From the NCBI RefSeq assembly GCF_013404085.1, contig NZ_JABFHO010000001.1, positions 1,364,001-1,428,000 on the forward strand: a DNA stretch of 64,000 nucleotides, read 5' to 3'. The notes below the pieces were generated by a model. That model saw nothing but the letters and a program-made list of their open reading frames with translations, made no database searches and was not told where the DNA came from. This document shows, piece after piece, positions 9,321 to 18,995 of this stretch. Within the stretch, counting starts at the first letter, position 1. Each line of letters opens with the position of its first letter. The position numbers and the translations under genes were made by a program. This DNA is from Winogradskyella helgolandensis (GTDB lineage Bacteria > Bacteroidota > Bacteroidia > Flavobacteriales > Flavobacteriaceae).

Positions 9321-11117
9321 ATGTCAGCAACAGTAGATACACACGGTCACGACGATGACCACGACGTACATCATCACAAAGAAACATTTGTAACTAAGTA
9401 CATCTTTAGTATTGATCATAAAATGATTGCTAAACAGTATTTAATTACTGGTACGATAATGGGTGTTATTGGTGTTTTAATGTCTATTATGTTTCGTATG
9501 CAAATTGCTTGGCCAGAAGAGCCAAATGTATTATTTGAAGCGTTATTAGGTAAATGGGCTCCTGATGGAGTTATGGATGCGGATGTTTATTTGGCATTGG
9601 TAACAATACATGGTACCATTATGGTATTCTTTGTATTAACAGCTGGTTTAAGTGGTACGTTTAGTAACCTATTAATACCGTTGCAAATTGGAGCGCGAGA
9701 TATGGCGTCTGGTTTTCTTAACATGGTGTCTTATTGGTTGTTCTTCTTATCATGTGTTATCATGCTAAGTTCTTTATTTGTAGAAGCTGGTCCAGCTGCT
9801 GCAGGTTGGACAATTTATCCTCCATTATCGGCATTGCCTATGGCTTCTGGTGGTTCTGGTTTGGGTATGACGCTATGGCTTATATCGATGGCTATTTTTA
9901 TTGCCTCGTCGTTGTTAGGATCATTAAATTATATTGTTACAGTCATTAACCTTCGTACAAAAGGAATGTCTATGACAAGATTACCTTTAACAATTTGGGC
10001 GTTCTTTGTTACAGCTGTTATTGGTGTTGTTTCATTCCCAGTTTTACTTTCTGCGGCACTACTATTAATAATGGATAGAAGTTTTGGAACTTCATTCTTC
10101 TTATCAGATATATTTATACAAGGTGAAGTGTTACATTATCAAGGTGGTTCTCCAGTATTGTTTGAGCATTTATTTTGGTTCTTAGGACACCCTGAGGTAT
10201 ATATCGTTATTCTTCCAGCAATGGGATTAGTGTCTGAAATTATGGCATCAAGTTCTCGTAAGCCTATATTTGGGTATCGTGCTATGATTACATCAATTTT
10301 AGCAATTGCATTTTTGTCAACAATAGTTTGGGGTCACCATATGTTTGTTTCAGGTATGAATCCTTTCTTAGGTTCTGTATTTACATTTACAACATTATTG
10401 ATTGCTATTCCTTCTGCAGTAAAAGCGTTTAACTGGATTACGACACTGTGGAAAGGGAATCTACAAATGAATCCAGCCATGCTGTTTAGTATTGGATTTG
10501 TTTCAACATTTATAACTGGTGGGTTAACAGGGATTATTCTAGGTGATAGCGCATTAGATATTAACGTACACGATACGTATTTTGTTATTGCTCACTTTCA
10601 CTTAGTAATGGGTATTTCTGCTCTTTATGGAATGTTTGCAGGTATCTATCATTGGTATCCAAAAATGTTTGGTCGTATGTTAAACAAAAATCTAGGATAT
10701 CTACACTTTTGGATAACGGCAGTTTGTGCTTATGGAGTATTCTTCCCAATGCACTTTATTGGAATGGCAGGTTTACCAAGACGTTATTATACTAATTCTA
10801 GTTTCCCATTATTTGATGATTTAGCAAATACTAATGTCATCATTACCATTTTTGCTATAATTGGTGGTCTTGCACAAATTATTTATTTATATAACTTCTT
10901 TACTAGTATGTTCTATGGTAAAAAAGCGGTGCAAAATCCATGGAGATCTACAACTTTAGAATGGACAACACCAGTAGAACATGTTCATGGAAACTGGCCA
11001 GGAGCTATTCCTCATGTTTACCGTTGGTCTTATGATTATAGTAAACCAGGACATGATGTAGATTTTGTACCTCAGAATGTTCCTTTAATGGAAGGGGAAG
11101 AGGAATTACAACATTAG
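9321..11117 (+). CDS. coxA: Cytochrome c oxidase subunit I
   Basis: Catalytic subunit of the heme-copper oxidase: reduces O2 to water and pumps protons. 598 residues with about 12 to 14 membrane helices. The heme a/CuB ligands are visible: the histidine in VTIHGTIM, the CuB histidine and cross-linked tyrosine in GHPEVYI, the VWGHHMF histidine pair, and HDTYFVIAHFHLVMG carrying the heme a3 and heme a ligands. The cytoplasmic N-terminus is His/Asp-rich (HGHDDDHDVHHH). It is the last gene of the act-cox operon and is followed by a strong hairpin terminator. Subunits III and IV are encoded 26 kb away at 37657-39218. Confidence 0.97.
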   Translation: MSATVDTHGHDDDHDVHHHKETFVTKYIFSIDHKMIAKQYLITGTIMGVIGVLMSIMFRMQIAWPEEPNVLFEALLGKWAPDGVMDADVYLALVTIHGTIMVFFVLTAGLSGTFSNLLIPLQIGARDMASGFLNMVSYWLFFLSCVIMLSSLFVEAGPAAAGWTIYPPLSALPMASGGSGLGMTLWLISMAIFIASSLLGSLNYIVTVINLRTKGMSMTRLPLTIWAFFVTAVIGVVSFPVLLSAALLLIMDRSFGTSFFLSDIFIQGEVLHYQGGSPVLFEHLFWFLGHPEVYIVILPAMGLVSEIMASSSRKPIFGYRAMITSILAIAFLSTIVWGHHMFVSGMNPFLGSVFTFTTLLIAIPSAVKAFNWITTLWKGNLQMNPAMLFSIGFVSTFITGGLTGIILGDSALDINVHDTYFVIAHFHLVMGISALYGMFAGIYHWYPKMFGRMLNKNLGYLHFWITAVCAYGVFFPMHFIGMAGLPRRYYTNSSFPLFDDLANTNVIITIFAIIGGLAQIIYLYNFFTSMFYGKKAVQNPWRSTTLEWTTPVEHVHGNWPGAIPHVYRWSYDYSKPGHDVDFVPQNVPLMEGEEELQH

Positions 11118-11154
11118 TAAATTCCTGCGAAGTCAGGATTCTCATAATAAATTA

Positions 11155-11196
11155 AAAAAGACCTTTGGAAAGCTTATAGTTTCCAAAGGTCTTTTT
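11155..11196 (+). terminator. Rho-independent terminator of the act-cox operon
   Basis: A perfect 17-bp inverted repeat (arms 11155-11171 and 11180-11196) encloses an 8-base loop, GCTTATAG. The right arm ends in a T-rich run, and the 5' A-run makes it potentially bidirectional. It stands 38 bp after the coxA stop. Confidence 0.9.
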
Positions 11197-11199
11197 CTT

Positions 11200-11207
11200 T
11201 ATATTTG
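11200..11207 (+). promoter_or_regulatory. Candidate -7 promoter element for ruvB
   Basis: TATATTTG matches the Bacteroidota -7 consensus TANNTTTG and stands directly after the coxA terminator, 84 bp before the ruvB start. No good TTG -33 element was found at the usual spacing, so the call rests on the -7 match and its position. Confidence 0.45.
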
Positions 11208-11267
11208 TTTAACACATTTGATTATTCTGAACATGGTTCAGAATCTTTTTTTATAACCTAAATGAGA

Positions 11268-11285
11268 TTCCCACTGTCGTGGGAA
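11268..11285. repeat. Short perfect palindrome before ruvB
   Basis: TTCCCAC and GTGGGAA form a perfect 7-bp stem around a TGTC loop in the ruvB leader, 6 bp before the chosen start. A weaker sequence of the same style (ATTCCTG, six bases, CAGGATT) lies just after coxA at about 11120-11139. Short REP-like hairpins with similar wording are scattered in flavobacterial intergenic DNA, from memory; only these two are visible here. Confidence 0.5.
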
Positions 11286-11291
11286 CTAAAG

Positions 11292-12314
11292 ATGAACGAA
11301 AATCTAAATCCAAACACCGATAATTTCAGTCCAGAAGAACTAGATGTTGAAAAGAAATTAAGACCCTTAACGTTTGAAGACTTTACTGGTCAGGATCAGG
11401 TTTTGGAAAATTTATTGGTTTTTGTGCAAGCTGCAAATCTCAGAGAAGAAGCATTAGATCACACCTTATTTCATGGTCCTCCAGGACTTGGAAAAACGAC
11501 TTTAGCTCATATTTTAGCCAACGAGTTAGATGTTGGTATTAAAGTAACGTCAGGACCTGTTTTAGACAAGCCAGGAGACTTAGCAGGTTTATTAACAAAC
11601 CTTGATGAGCGTGATGTGCTTTTTATTGATGAAATCCATAGGTTGAGTCCAATTGTAGAAGAATATTTGTATTCTGCTATGGAAGATTATAAAATTGATA
11701 TCATGATTGAATCTGGTCCAAATGCCAGAACCGTCCAATTGAGTTTAAATCCATTTACCTTAATAGGAGCAACTACACGTTCTGGGTTATTGACTGCTCC
11801 AATGCGTGCTAGGTTTGGAATTCAAAGTAGACTTCAATATTATAATACCGAATTACTAACCACAATTGTTCAGCGTAGTGCTACAATCTTAAATATGCCA
11901 ATTTCTATGGAAGCCGCTATAGAAATCGCTGGTAGAAGTAGAGGTACACCTCGTATTGCCAATGCATTATTAAGACGTGTTAGAGATTTTGCTCAAATAA
12001 AAGGCAATGGAAAAATTGATATCGCCATTGCAAAATTTGCTTTAAAAGCATTGAATGTTGATGCTTATGGATTGGATGAAATGGATAACAAGATTCTAAC
12101 GACCATAATCGATAAATTTAAAGGTGGACCAGTTGGTATTAGCACTATTGCCACGGCAGTTAGCGAAAGTACAGAAACCATTGAGGAAGTGTATGAACCA
12201 TTCCTAATTCAACAAGGCTTTATAATGCGAACACCTCGTGGGCGTGAAGTCACGGAACAGGCATATAAACATTTGGGTAAAATAAAAGGACCGACGCAAG
12301 GAGGATTGTTTTAA
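11292..12314 (+). CDS. ruvB: Holliday junction branch migration ATPase RuvB
   Basis: AAA+ motor of the RuvABC resolvasome, drives branch migration of Holliday junctions together with RuvA (encoded at 18996). The preferred start is ATG 11292, giving 340 residues of normal RuvB length and the usual N-terminus. An in-frame ATG at 11262 would translate the palindrome in the leader and is less likely. Walker [10 protein letters not shown] is at about residue 63-71, Walker B LFIDEIHR at about 112-119, the sensor region GATTRSG follows, and the winged-helix C-terminus contains RTPRGR. The terminator and -7 motif upstream indicate its own transcription start. Confidence 0.97.
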   Translation: MNENLNPNTDNFSPEELDVEKKLRPLTFEDFTGQDQVLENLLVFVQAANLREEALDHTLFHGPPGLGKTTLAHILANELDVGIKVTSGPVLDKPGDLAGLLTNLDERDVLFIDEIHRLSPIVEEYLYSAMEDYKIDIMIESGPNARTVQLSLNPFTLIGATTRSGLLTAPMRARFGIQSRLQYYNTELLTTIVQRSATILNMPISMEAAIEIAGRSRGTPRIANALLRRVRDFAQIKGNGKIDIAIAKFALKALNVDAYGLDEMDNKILTTIIDKFKGGPVGISTIATAVSESTETIEEVYEPFLIQQGFIMRTPRGREVTEQAYKHLGKIKGPTQGGLF

Positions 12315-12377
12315 AATCGTATAGATTTTTAGGCGCTAACTTGTTTTAAACTTAATTTAAATACCATTAATTATATA

Positions 12378-13709
12378 TTGAAATCAGAAAGCAACATACC
12401 TACGGTTCCTTTAAGTCGATTTTTTAAACACTCTTTAGAGATTCTTAAAAACCCACTGCCTTTTCATCATCAAAATTTTGAAGCGCAAGGTGATGTTTTT
12501 AGATTAAAGATCGGATTTAAAAATAGTGTTGTCTTTGTTAGAGATGCGGCCTTTGCAGAATATGTACTTCAGAAGAATCAGAAAAATTATACCAAATCTA
12601 AAATCCAAACAGAAGATTTAGTAAAATATGTTGGTACCGGATTGTTAACTGCAGAAGGAGAGCATTGGAAGAAACAACGCAAACTCATTCAACCAGCCTT
12701 TCATAAAAAACAATTAGCAAATCTTTTAGATAGTATTAAAAATGCTATTCTTTCCGAATATAGCAAGATTACTACGAATGCTACTATAGACATATTTCCA
12801 ATTCTTAATGACTTGGCATTTCAAGCCGTTGTAAAATCATTGTTTAGTAGTGCGGCTAACCAAGACGATATTAATCGGTTGCAATATATTACAGAAGCTG
12901 CACAAAAAATGTTAGTTAAAGAGTTACGCCAACCGTATTTGGGATGGTGGTTTAATGTGAGTGGAGAAATTCAAAAACACATTGATTTAACCGGCGAGGC
13001 ACGACAAATACTAAAACGTATTGTCAACGAACGAAGAGCTTCTGAAGTAAAGGAAAATGATTTATTAGACATGCTGTTAGAGGCGAGATATGACGATGGT
13101 AATCCAATGGAAGAAGAGCAGCTCATTGATGAAATCTTAATTTTGTTTACGGCAGGTCATGAAACCACGTCTAACGCGCTCACTTTTATAACACAACTCT
13201 TAGCATTACATCCTGAGTGGCAAGAAAAAATACTAAAAGAACGGGATACAATTCTTTCAAATAGCGATGATTTAATGGACTTGGTAACCCAATCTAAAAT
13301 TTGTCAGCAAGTTATAGAAGAAGGCATGCGATTGTATCCACCAGTATACTTTATAGACCGTGTAAATAAAGAAACAGATACTTTTAATGATTTGCATATA
13401 GAAGCTGGATGTAATCTTTTATTCTCGGTTTATGAAATGCATCGTCATCCTAAATTATGGGAACAACCCGATGCCTTTTTACCTGAACGTTTTAGTGAAG
13501 GTGGTCGTAAATTTTCATCTCACTATTTTCCTTTTGGAGCAGGTCCACGGAAATGTATTGGAAATAATTTTGCCATGTTCGAAATGATTATTGCGGTTTC
13601 AGAATTAGTGTCTAGTTTTAAAATAATTCCAGAGTTTGATGCTATTGATATCACACCATTAATTACCCTAAAGCCTAAAAATGCTTTTTTAAAGTTTGAA
13701 AAACGATAG
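12378..13709 (+). CDS. Cytochrome P450
   Basis: Heme-thiolate monooxygenase of unknown substrate, 443 residues, soluble and without a membrane anchor. The I-helix oxygen-activation motif AGHETT is at about residue 260, the K-helix EGMRLYPP (ExxR) at about 315, and the heme-binding loop [12 protein letters not shown] places the axial cysteine at about 391. The only usable start is TTG 12378, since a stop codon precedes it at 12330 and no ATG occurs before the conserved N-terminal region. It lies between ruvB and queG, and its stop is 2 bp before the queG start, so it is probably co-expressed with queG. No ferredoxin partner gene is nearby. Confidence 0.93.
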   Translation: MKSESNIPTVPLSRFFKHSLEILKNPLPFHHQNFEAQGDVFRLKIGFKNSVVFVRDAAFAEYVLQKNQKNYTKSKIQTEDLVKYVGTGLLTAEGEHWKKQRKLIQPAFHKKQLANLLDSIKNAILSEYSKITTNATIDIFPILNDLAFQAVVKSLFSSAANQDDINRLQYITEAAQKMLVKELRQPYLGWWFNVSGEIQKHIDLTGEARQILKRIVNERRASEVKENDLLDMLLEARYDDGNPMEEEQLIDEILILFTAGHETTSNALTFITQLLALHPEWQEKILKERDTILSNSDDLMDLVTQSKICQQVIEEGMRLYPPVYFIDRVNKETDTFNDLHIEAGCNLLFSVYEMHRHPKLWEQPDAFLPERFSEGGRKFSSHYFPFGAGPRKCIGNNFAMFEMIIAVSELVSSFKIIPEFDAIDITPLITLKPKNAFLKFEKR

Positions 13710-13711
13710 TA

Positions 13712-14638
13712 GTGTTACACCATAAAGCTAAATACAGTGAGATGATTAAAGCCGAAGCCAAACGCCTCGGTTTTTTGTCTTGTGGCATTAGTAAGGCTGA
13801 ATTCCTAGAAACCGAAGCTCCACGACTAGAAGCATGGTTAAATAAGAATATGAATGGTGAAATGCGTTATATGGAAAATCATTTCGATAAACGTTTAGAT
13901 CCAACATTACTTGTTGAAGGTTCAAAAAGTGTGGTATCTTTACTGTTGAATTATTATCCGTCAGAAACTCAAACGGACGATTCTTATAAGCTTTCCAAAT
14001 ATGCTTACGGAAACGATTATCATCATGTCATAAAACACAAGCTAAAGTCATTATTGTATTTTATTCAAGATGAAATAGGAGAGGTTGGCGGACGTGCTTT
14101 TGTTGATTCCGCACCAGTTTTAGATAAAGCTTGGGCTGCAAAGTCGGGTTTGGGTTGGATAGGTAAACATTCAAATTTATTAACCCAACAAGTAGGTTCT
14201 TTTTATTTTATAGCCGAACTCATCATAGATTTAGAATTAGAATACGACCACATAACAACAGATCATTGTGGTACTTGTACTAAATGCATTGATGCTTGCC
14301 CAACCGAAGCCATTACAGAACCTTATGTCGTTGATGGTAGTAAATGTATTTCCTACTTCACTATAGAGCTTAAAGAAAATCTACCCTCAGAATTTAAAGG
14401 CAAATTTGATGACTGGATGTTTGGCTGTGATATTTGCCAAGATGTTTGTCCATGGAACAAGTTTTCAAAACCACATAATGAACCGTTATTTAATCCGCAT
14501 CCTGAATTATTAGACATGACCAAAAAGGATTGGGAGGACATTACAGAAGATACCTTTAAAAAAGTGTTTCAGAAATCGGCTGTTAAACGGACGAAGTTTT
14601 CTGGTTTAGAGCGGAATATCAAGTTTTTGAAGGATTAG
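13712..14638 (+). CDS. queG: Epoxyqueuosine reductase QueG
   Basis: Cobalamin- and Fe-S-dependent reductase that performs the last step of queuosine tRNA modification, epoxyqueuosine to queuosine. 308 residues, as expected. An N-terminal DUF1730-type domain is followed by two 4Fe-4S motifs: [12 protein letters not shown] at about residues 187-198 and CDICQDVCP at about 239-247. The start is GTG 13712, which gives the family length; an internal ATG at 13742 would remove ten residues and cannot be excluded. The family often has HEAT-repeat additions at the C-terminus, which are absent here. It is tightly spaced behind the P450 gene. Confidence 0.95.
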   Translation: MLHHKAKYSEMIKAEAKRLGFLSCGISKAEFLETEAPRLEAWLNKNMNGEMRYMENHFDKRLDPTLLVEGSKSVVSLLLNYYPSETQTDDSYKLSKYAYGNDYHHVIKHKLKSLLYFIQDEIGEVGGRAFVDSAPVLDKAWAAKSGLGWIGKHSNLLTQQVGSFYFIAELIIDLELEYDHITTDHCGTCTKCIDACPTEAITEPYVVDGSKCISYFTIELKENLPSEFKGKFDDWMFGCDICQDVCPWNKFSKPHNEPLFNPHPELLDMTKKDWEDITEDTFKKVFQKSAVKRTKFSGLERNIKFLKD

Positions 14639-14643
14639 AATTT

Positions 14644-15042
14644 TTGGACTATCTTTTTAAAAGGTCTTTAAAACGGGTAAGAGTTCTTGATTTTTGGGCA
14701 AGTTGGTGCAGACCTTGCATTGATGAGATAAAAAAAGAAAAGGATTTTAAGGATAAATTAGCCATTGAAAAAAACGTAGAATGGATTTACCTCTCAATTG
14801 ATAAAGATGTAGAGCGTTGGAAAAAACCGTCAAGCGAATTAAGCGAGTTTTTAAATGTAAGAAATCAATATTTAATATTAGGAGGAAAGAACACCTCTTT
14901 AGGTAAAGCCCTAAAAGTTGAATTTATACCACGATATGTCATTTTCAATACAAAAAATGACATTGTTTTAGATAATGCACCACGTCCTTCTGACACCCTC
15001 AACTTTAAAAAAATCATTCATGATATTAGTTTAAGAAGGTAA
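14644..15042 (+). CDS. Thioredoxin-like (TlpA/ResA-type) protein, probably 5'-truncated
   Basis: The 132-residue frame contains a TlpA-type thioredoxin fold with the redox motif WCRPC at about residues 21-25 (context DFWASWC), and a proline in EFIPRYVIF at the position of the conserved cis-proline. Proteins of this kind normally carry a signal peptide or lipobox and a longer N-terminal region. Here the frame opens at a TTG at 14644, six bases after the queG stop, and runs back only to a stop at 14584 without any ATG or GTG. No signal sequence is present, so the periplasmic role seems lost. It may be the remnant of a longer secreted thioredoxin, or a short cytoplasmic one started at TTG. Confidence 0.6.
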   Translation: MDYLFKRSLKRVRVLDFWASWCRPCIDEIKKEKDFKDKLAIEKNVEWIYLSIDKDVERWKKPSSELSEFLNVRNQYLILGGKNTSLGKALKVEFIPRYVIFNTKNDIVLDNAPRPSDTLNFKKIIHDISLRR

Positions 15043-15135
15043 ATTTTAACAAGTTAAAATAGTGAATTTGTGTTTTAACAAGGTTTTAAATAATAATTTA
15101 TGAAAATTGTATAACATGTGCTTAAGAGTAATGTT

Positions 15136-15143
15136 TAACTTTG
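15136..15143 (+). promoter_or_regulatory. Candidate -7 promoter element for the GAF sensor kinase
   Basis: TAACTTTG matches TANNTTTG, 19 bp before the ATG at 15163. The nearest upstream TTG (15107) is 26 bp away, a little longer than the usual spacing. A perfect 8-bp palindrome (15043-15060) precedes it. Confidence 0.5.
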
Positions 15144-15162
15144 GACATTATAAATATTTATT

Positions 15163-16365
15163 ATGATCGCCCCAAAGCCACACATAAATGAAGTACAACG
15201 CTTAAAGAATTTAGAATCCTATGACATCTTAGATACCATTCAAGAAATTGATTACGATAATATTACAGCCATTGCAGCAGAAATTTGCAATACTCCCATT
15301 GCACTCATTAGCCTTTTAGATGATAAACGACAATGGTTTAAATCGCATTATGGAACAGATGAAAGCGAGACACCTAAGGAGTATGCGTTTTGCGCTCATG
15401 CTATAAATGATGAACGCAACATATTTATTATTCAAGATGCTAGAACAGATGAGCGTTTTAAGAATAATCCATTAGTGACAGGAGATCCTAAAATTGTATT
15501 TTATGCAGGCGTTCCGCTTACTAGTGAAAATGGACTTCCGTTAGGGACCTTATGCGTTTTGGATGATAAGCCAAATTTACTGAGTCAGAGTCAACTAAAA
15601 TCTTTGTCTGCACTCTCAAATCAGGTAATGAATTTATTAGAACTTCGCAAAAGCAAGTCGTTGTTAGACGTTGCATTAAAAGATTTAGAAGAAAAAAATA
15701 AAGAATTAGAGCGATTTGCATATATCGCTGCACACGATCTTAAATCTCCATTGATAAATATTGCTAGTTTAGCAGAATTATTCTTAGAAGACTATAAATT
15801 ACAGATCGACCATGATGGTGTTGAATTGTTAGAAATGATAATTAAATCTTCAGACAACCTTAAAGAATTAATCAATGGACTTCTAGATTATAGTAGAAGT
15901 GACACCTTTTTAAAGCAAAAGAAAACCTACATTAATTTAGAAAAATTAAAATCAGAAATCGAAGGTCTATTTAATTTCGATCATAATCTTAAACTGGTTT
16001 TAAATTCATCTTTAACTCAAATAGAAACCAACAAAACAGTAGTCCACCATATTTTAATGAATTTGGTGTCTAATGCTATAAAATATAATGATAAGCCTCA
16101 TGTTGAAATAGAATTCGGCGTATCTGAAACTCAAACGCATTATGAGTTTTTTGTAAAGGATAATGGGCCCGGAATTGCCACCAAAAATCACAATAAAATA
16201 TTTAATATTTTTGAAAAAGTGGCTAAACAAGATAGATTTGGTCGTGTAGGAAATGGTATTGGTTTGGCGACAGTGAAAAAAATTGTTGAAAAGTCTGATG
16301 GCAAAATTACAATAGAATCTGAGTTTAACCATGGAGCTAAGTTCATTTTTACTTTGAAAAAATAA
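15163..16365 (+). CDS. GAF-domain sensor histidine kinase
   Basis: Cytoplasmic hybrid-free histidine kinase, 400 residues, without membrane helices. A GAF domain occupies about residues 20-165 (motifs FCAHAI and AGVPL, as in kinases that sense small molecules or light). A short coiled coil follows, then a HisKA dimerisation domain with the phospho-acceptor in AAHDLKSPL (His at about 191). The HATPase domain shows NLVSNAIKYN, DNGPGI and GNGIGLATVKKIVE as the N, G1 and G2 boxes. No response regulator gene is adjacent, so its partner is unknown. It has its own upstream -7 motif and stands alone. Confidence 0.92.
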   Translation: MIAPKPHINEVQRLKNLESYDILDTIQEIDYDNITAIAAEICNTPIALISLLDDKRQWFKSHYGTDESETPKEYAFCAHAINDERNIFIIQDARTDERFKNNPLVTGDPKIVFYAGVPLTSENGLPLGTLCVLDDKPNLLSQSQLKSLSALSNQVMNLLELRKSKSLLDVALKDLEEKNKELERFAYIAAHDLKSPLINIASLAELFLEDYKLQIDHDGVELLEMIIKSSDNLKELINGLLDYSRSDTFLKQKKTYINLEKLKSEIEGLFNFDHNLKLVLNSSLTQIETNKTVVHHILMNLVSNAIKYNDKPHVEIEFGVSETQTHYEFFVKDNGPGIATKNHNKIFNIFEKVAKQDRFGRVGNGIGLATVKKIVEKSDGKITIESEFNHGAKFIFTLKK

Positions 16366-16533
16366 GTATCCCTACGTTTAAACAGATACGATAAAATAAG
16401 TGACTGTTACTTAATAGAAATTAAAAATCAACTCTAACAATTCTGATAAACAGAAGAATAAAAAACTAATCTAAGTTTAAATAGGAATTAGTATTATTTT
16501 TCAAAAGATGAGCTATTTCATTGTAAGGATTGT

Positions 16534-16541
16534 TAAATTTG
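16534..16541 (+). promoter_or_regulatory. Candidate -7 promoter element for maeB
   Basis: TAAATTTG matches TANNTTTG, 23 bp before the ATG at 16565. No TTG at the preferred -33 spacing was seen. The rest of the 199-bp gap upstream shows no other clear signal. Confidence 0.5.
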
Positions 16542-16564
16542 AATATCCTAAAGATTAATCCAAA

Positions 16565-18841
16565 ATGAGCAAACAAAGCAAACGTTTAGAAGCATTAGTA
16601 TATCATGCTAAGCCAACTCCAGGTAAAATAAAAGTGGTACCAACTAAGAAATATGCGACACAACGCGATTTATCTTTAGCGTATTCTCCAGGTGTAGCAG
16701 AGCCGTGTTTAGAAATAGCTAAAGATGTAGAAAATGTCTATAAATACACAGCAAAAGGAAATCTTGTTGCCGTAATCTCCAACGGAACAGCAGTTTTAGG
16801 ATTGGGAAATATTGGACCAGAAGCTTCTAAACCAGTGATGGAAGGAAAAGGTTTACTTTTTAAAATATTTGCCGATATTGACGTGTTTGATATTGAAGTT
16901 GATACCGAAGATATCGAAGCTTTTATAGCCACAGTAAAAAATATAGCACCAACATTTGGAGGGATTAACTTAGAAGATATAAAAGCACCTGAAGCTTTTG
17001 AAATAGAGCGTCGCTTAAAGGAAGAATTAGATATTCCTGTAATGCACGATGATCAGCATGGCACAGCAATAATTTCTGCAGCCGCTTTAATAAATGCCTT
17101 AGAAATAGCAGAAAAGAATATTGAAGATGTTAAAATAGTCGTTAGTGGAGCTGGAGCAGCTGCAATTTCTTGTACACGATTATATCAAGCCTGTGGTGCG
17201 ATCCGTGAGAATATTGTAATGTTAGATAGCAAAGGTGTGATTAGAACGGATAGAGATAATTTAACGTCTCAAAAAGCTGAGTTCGCAACCGATCGTAAAA
17301 TAAATACTTTAAGTGAAGCGATGGAGAATGCGGACGTATTCATAGGCTTATCGCAACCTAATATTGTTACGCCAGATATGCTTATATCAATGTCGGAAAA
17401 TCCTATTGTGTTTGCCATGGCAAATCCTGTGGCCGAAATAGATTATCAACTCGCTAAGGACACTAGAGATGATGTTATAATGGCAACAGGTCGCAGTGAT
17501 TATCCTAATCAAGTAAATAATGTGCTTGGATTTCCATTTATTTTTAGAGGAGCCTTAGATGTAAGAGCCACTAAAATTAATGAAGCTATGAAAATGGCAG
17601 CCGTTAAAGCCTTGTCTAATTTGGCTAAAGAATCGGTACCTGAACAAGTAAATATTGCTTATGCAGAAACAAAATTAACCTTCGGAAGAGATTATATCAT
17701 TCCAAAACCTTTTGATCCTAGACTTATCGCAGTGGTGCCACCAGCTGTAGCCAAAGCTGCAATGGAAAGCGGTGTTGCTAAAGAACCAATTGAAGATTGG
17801 GAACGGTATAAAATTTCATTATTAGAACGTTTAGGTTCAGACAATAAGCTAGTTCGTATGTTATTGGGTAGAGCGAAAACGAATCCTAAACGTGTGGTTT
17901 TTGCAGAAGCAGATCAATTAGATGTTTTAAAAGCAGCTCAGATTGCTTACGAAGAAGGTATTGCGCATCCTATTCTTTTAGGAAGAAAGGAAACCATTTT
18001 GGAGTTGATGAAAGAAATTGAATTTGATGCGGATGTTCCAATTATAGATCCTAAATCGGATGAAGAGACCGAGCGTAAAAACCTCTATGCAAAAGCGTAC
18101 TGGAAAAAACGAAAACGTCAAGGCGTTACCATCTATTCTTCTGAGAAAAAAATGCGCGAGCGTAATTATTTTGCTGCCATGATGGTAAATGAAGGAGATG
18201 CTGATGCGCTTGTTACAGGTTATTCTCGTAATTACCCGTCTGTTGTTAGACCTATGTTAGAGCTAATTGGGATGGTAGATGGAGTTACTAGAGTGGCAAC
18301 TACTAACGTAATGATGACACAAAGAGGACCAATGTTTTTAAGTGATACCTCTATAAATATAGATCCTTCAGCTAAAGATTTGGCTAAAATTGCACGAATG
18401 ACATCGCGTGTATCAAAAATGTTCGGAATAGAGGCCGTAACCGCTATGATTTCGTATTCTAACTTTGGGTCTTCAGAGAATCCAAGAGCAGAAAAAGTAA
18501 GAGAAGCTGTAGCTTATTTGCATAAAGCCTATCCTGAAATGGTGGTTGATGGTGAAATTCAAAGTGATTTTGCTTTAAACCCAAAACTACTTCAAGATAT
18601 ATTTCCGTTTTCAAAATTAGCAGGTCGTAAAGTAAACACGCTTATTTTTCCAAATTTAGATGCGGCAAATATTACGTATAAATTACTCAAGGAACTCAAT
18701 CATGCTGAATCTATTGGTCCAATTATGATGGGAATGCGCAAACCTGTTCATATTTTACAATTAGGGGCTAGTGTAGACGAAATGGTAAATATGACCGCAA
18801 TTGCTGTTGTTGATGCCCAAGAACGAGATAGAAGACGTTAG
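16565..18841 (+). CDS. maeB: NADP-dependent malic enzyme with phosphotransacetylase-like C-terminal domain
   Basis: Oxidative decarboxylation of malate to pyruvate with NADP reduction; a multimodular MaeB-type protein of 758 residues, the standard length. The N-terminal malic domain (about 1-165) has the SPGVAEPCLEI signature and VMHDDQHGTA; a Rossmann domain with VVSGAGAAAISC follows (about 195-415). The C-terminal part (about 430-755) resembles phosphate acetyltransferase, and in this family it is regulatory, binding acetyl-CoA, rather than catalytic. It is monocistronic, with its own -7 motif and a 154-bp gap before ruvA. Confidence 0.96.
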   Translation: MSKQSKRLEALVYHAKPTPGKIKVVPTKKYATQRDLSLAYSPGVAEPCLEIAKDVENVYKYTAKGNLVAVISNGTAVLGLGNIGPEASKPVMEGKGLLFKIFADIDVFDIEVDTEDIEAFIATVKNIAPTFGGINLEDIKAPEAFEIERRLKEELDIPVMHDDQHGTAIISAAALINALEIAEKNIEDVKIVVSGAGAAAISCTRLYQACGAIRENIVMLDSKGVIRTDRDNLTSQKAEFATDRKINTLSEAMENADVFIGLSQPNIVTPDMLISMSENPIVFAMANPVAEIDYQLAKDTRDDVIMATGRSDYPNQVNNVLGFPFIFRGALDVRATKINEAMKMAAVKALSNLAKESVPEQVNIAYAETKLTFGRDYIIPKPFDPRLIAVVPPAVAKAAMESGVAKEPIEDWERYKISLLERLGSDNKLVRMLLGRAKTNPKRVVFAEADQLDVLKAAQIAYEEGIAHPILLGRKETILELMKEIEFDADVPIIDPKSDEETERKNLYAKAYWKKRKRQGVTIYSSEKKMRERNYFAAMMVNEGDADALVTGYSRNYPSVVRPMLELIGMVDGVTRVATTNVMMTQRGPMFLSDTSINIDPSAKDLAKIARMTSRVSKMFGIEAVTAMISYSNFGSSENPRAEKVREAVAYLHKAYPEMVVDGEIQSDFALNPKLLQDIFPFSKLAGRKVNTLIFPNLDAANITYKLLKELNHAESIGPIMMGMRKPVHILQLGASVDEMVNMTAIAVVDAQERDRRR

Positions 18842-18863
18842 GTATTAATTTAAAATTTAGGTT

Positions 18864-18944
18864 CACATCACTCATTTGAATAATGTGTAAATTCTTGAAA
18901 ACAAGATATAATCATATCTAGTGTTCATAGTATGCCGTGATGTG
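18864..18944. other. Nested inverted repeats between maeB and ruvA
   Basis: CACATCAC (18864-18871) is the reverse complement of GTGATGTG (18937-18944). Inside lies a second hairpin, AGATAT (18904-18909), loop AATC, ATATCT (18914-18919). There is no T-run after either arm, so a simple terminator is unlikely. It might be an operator or structured leader; function is not evident. Confidence 0.35.
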
Positions 18945-18965
18945 TTCTAATGAAAATAATTTTAT

Positions 18966-18973
18966 TACATTTG
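18966..18973 (+). promoter_or_regulatory. Candidate -7 promoter element for ruvA-sprA
   Basis: TACATTTG matches TANNTTTG, 22 bp before the ruvA ATG. Since ruvA and sprA overlap, this would also drive the giant secretion gene. Confidence 0.55.
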
Positions 18974-18995
18974 GTTTTTCAACATTTCGTTATAA

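Noticed and set aside
11262..11291. Earlier ATG start of ruvB
   Set aside because: It would translate the palindrome in the leader; the protein from 11292 has normal length.
15043..15060. Perfect palindrome after the thioredoxin-like gene
   Set aside because: AT-only except for one G and one C, with a 2-base loop and no following T-run, so a terminator call is not supported.
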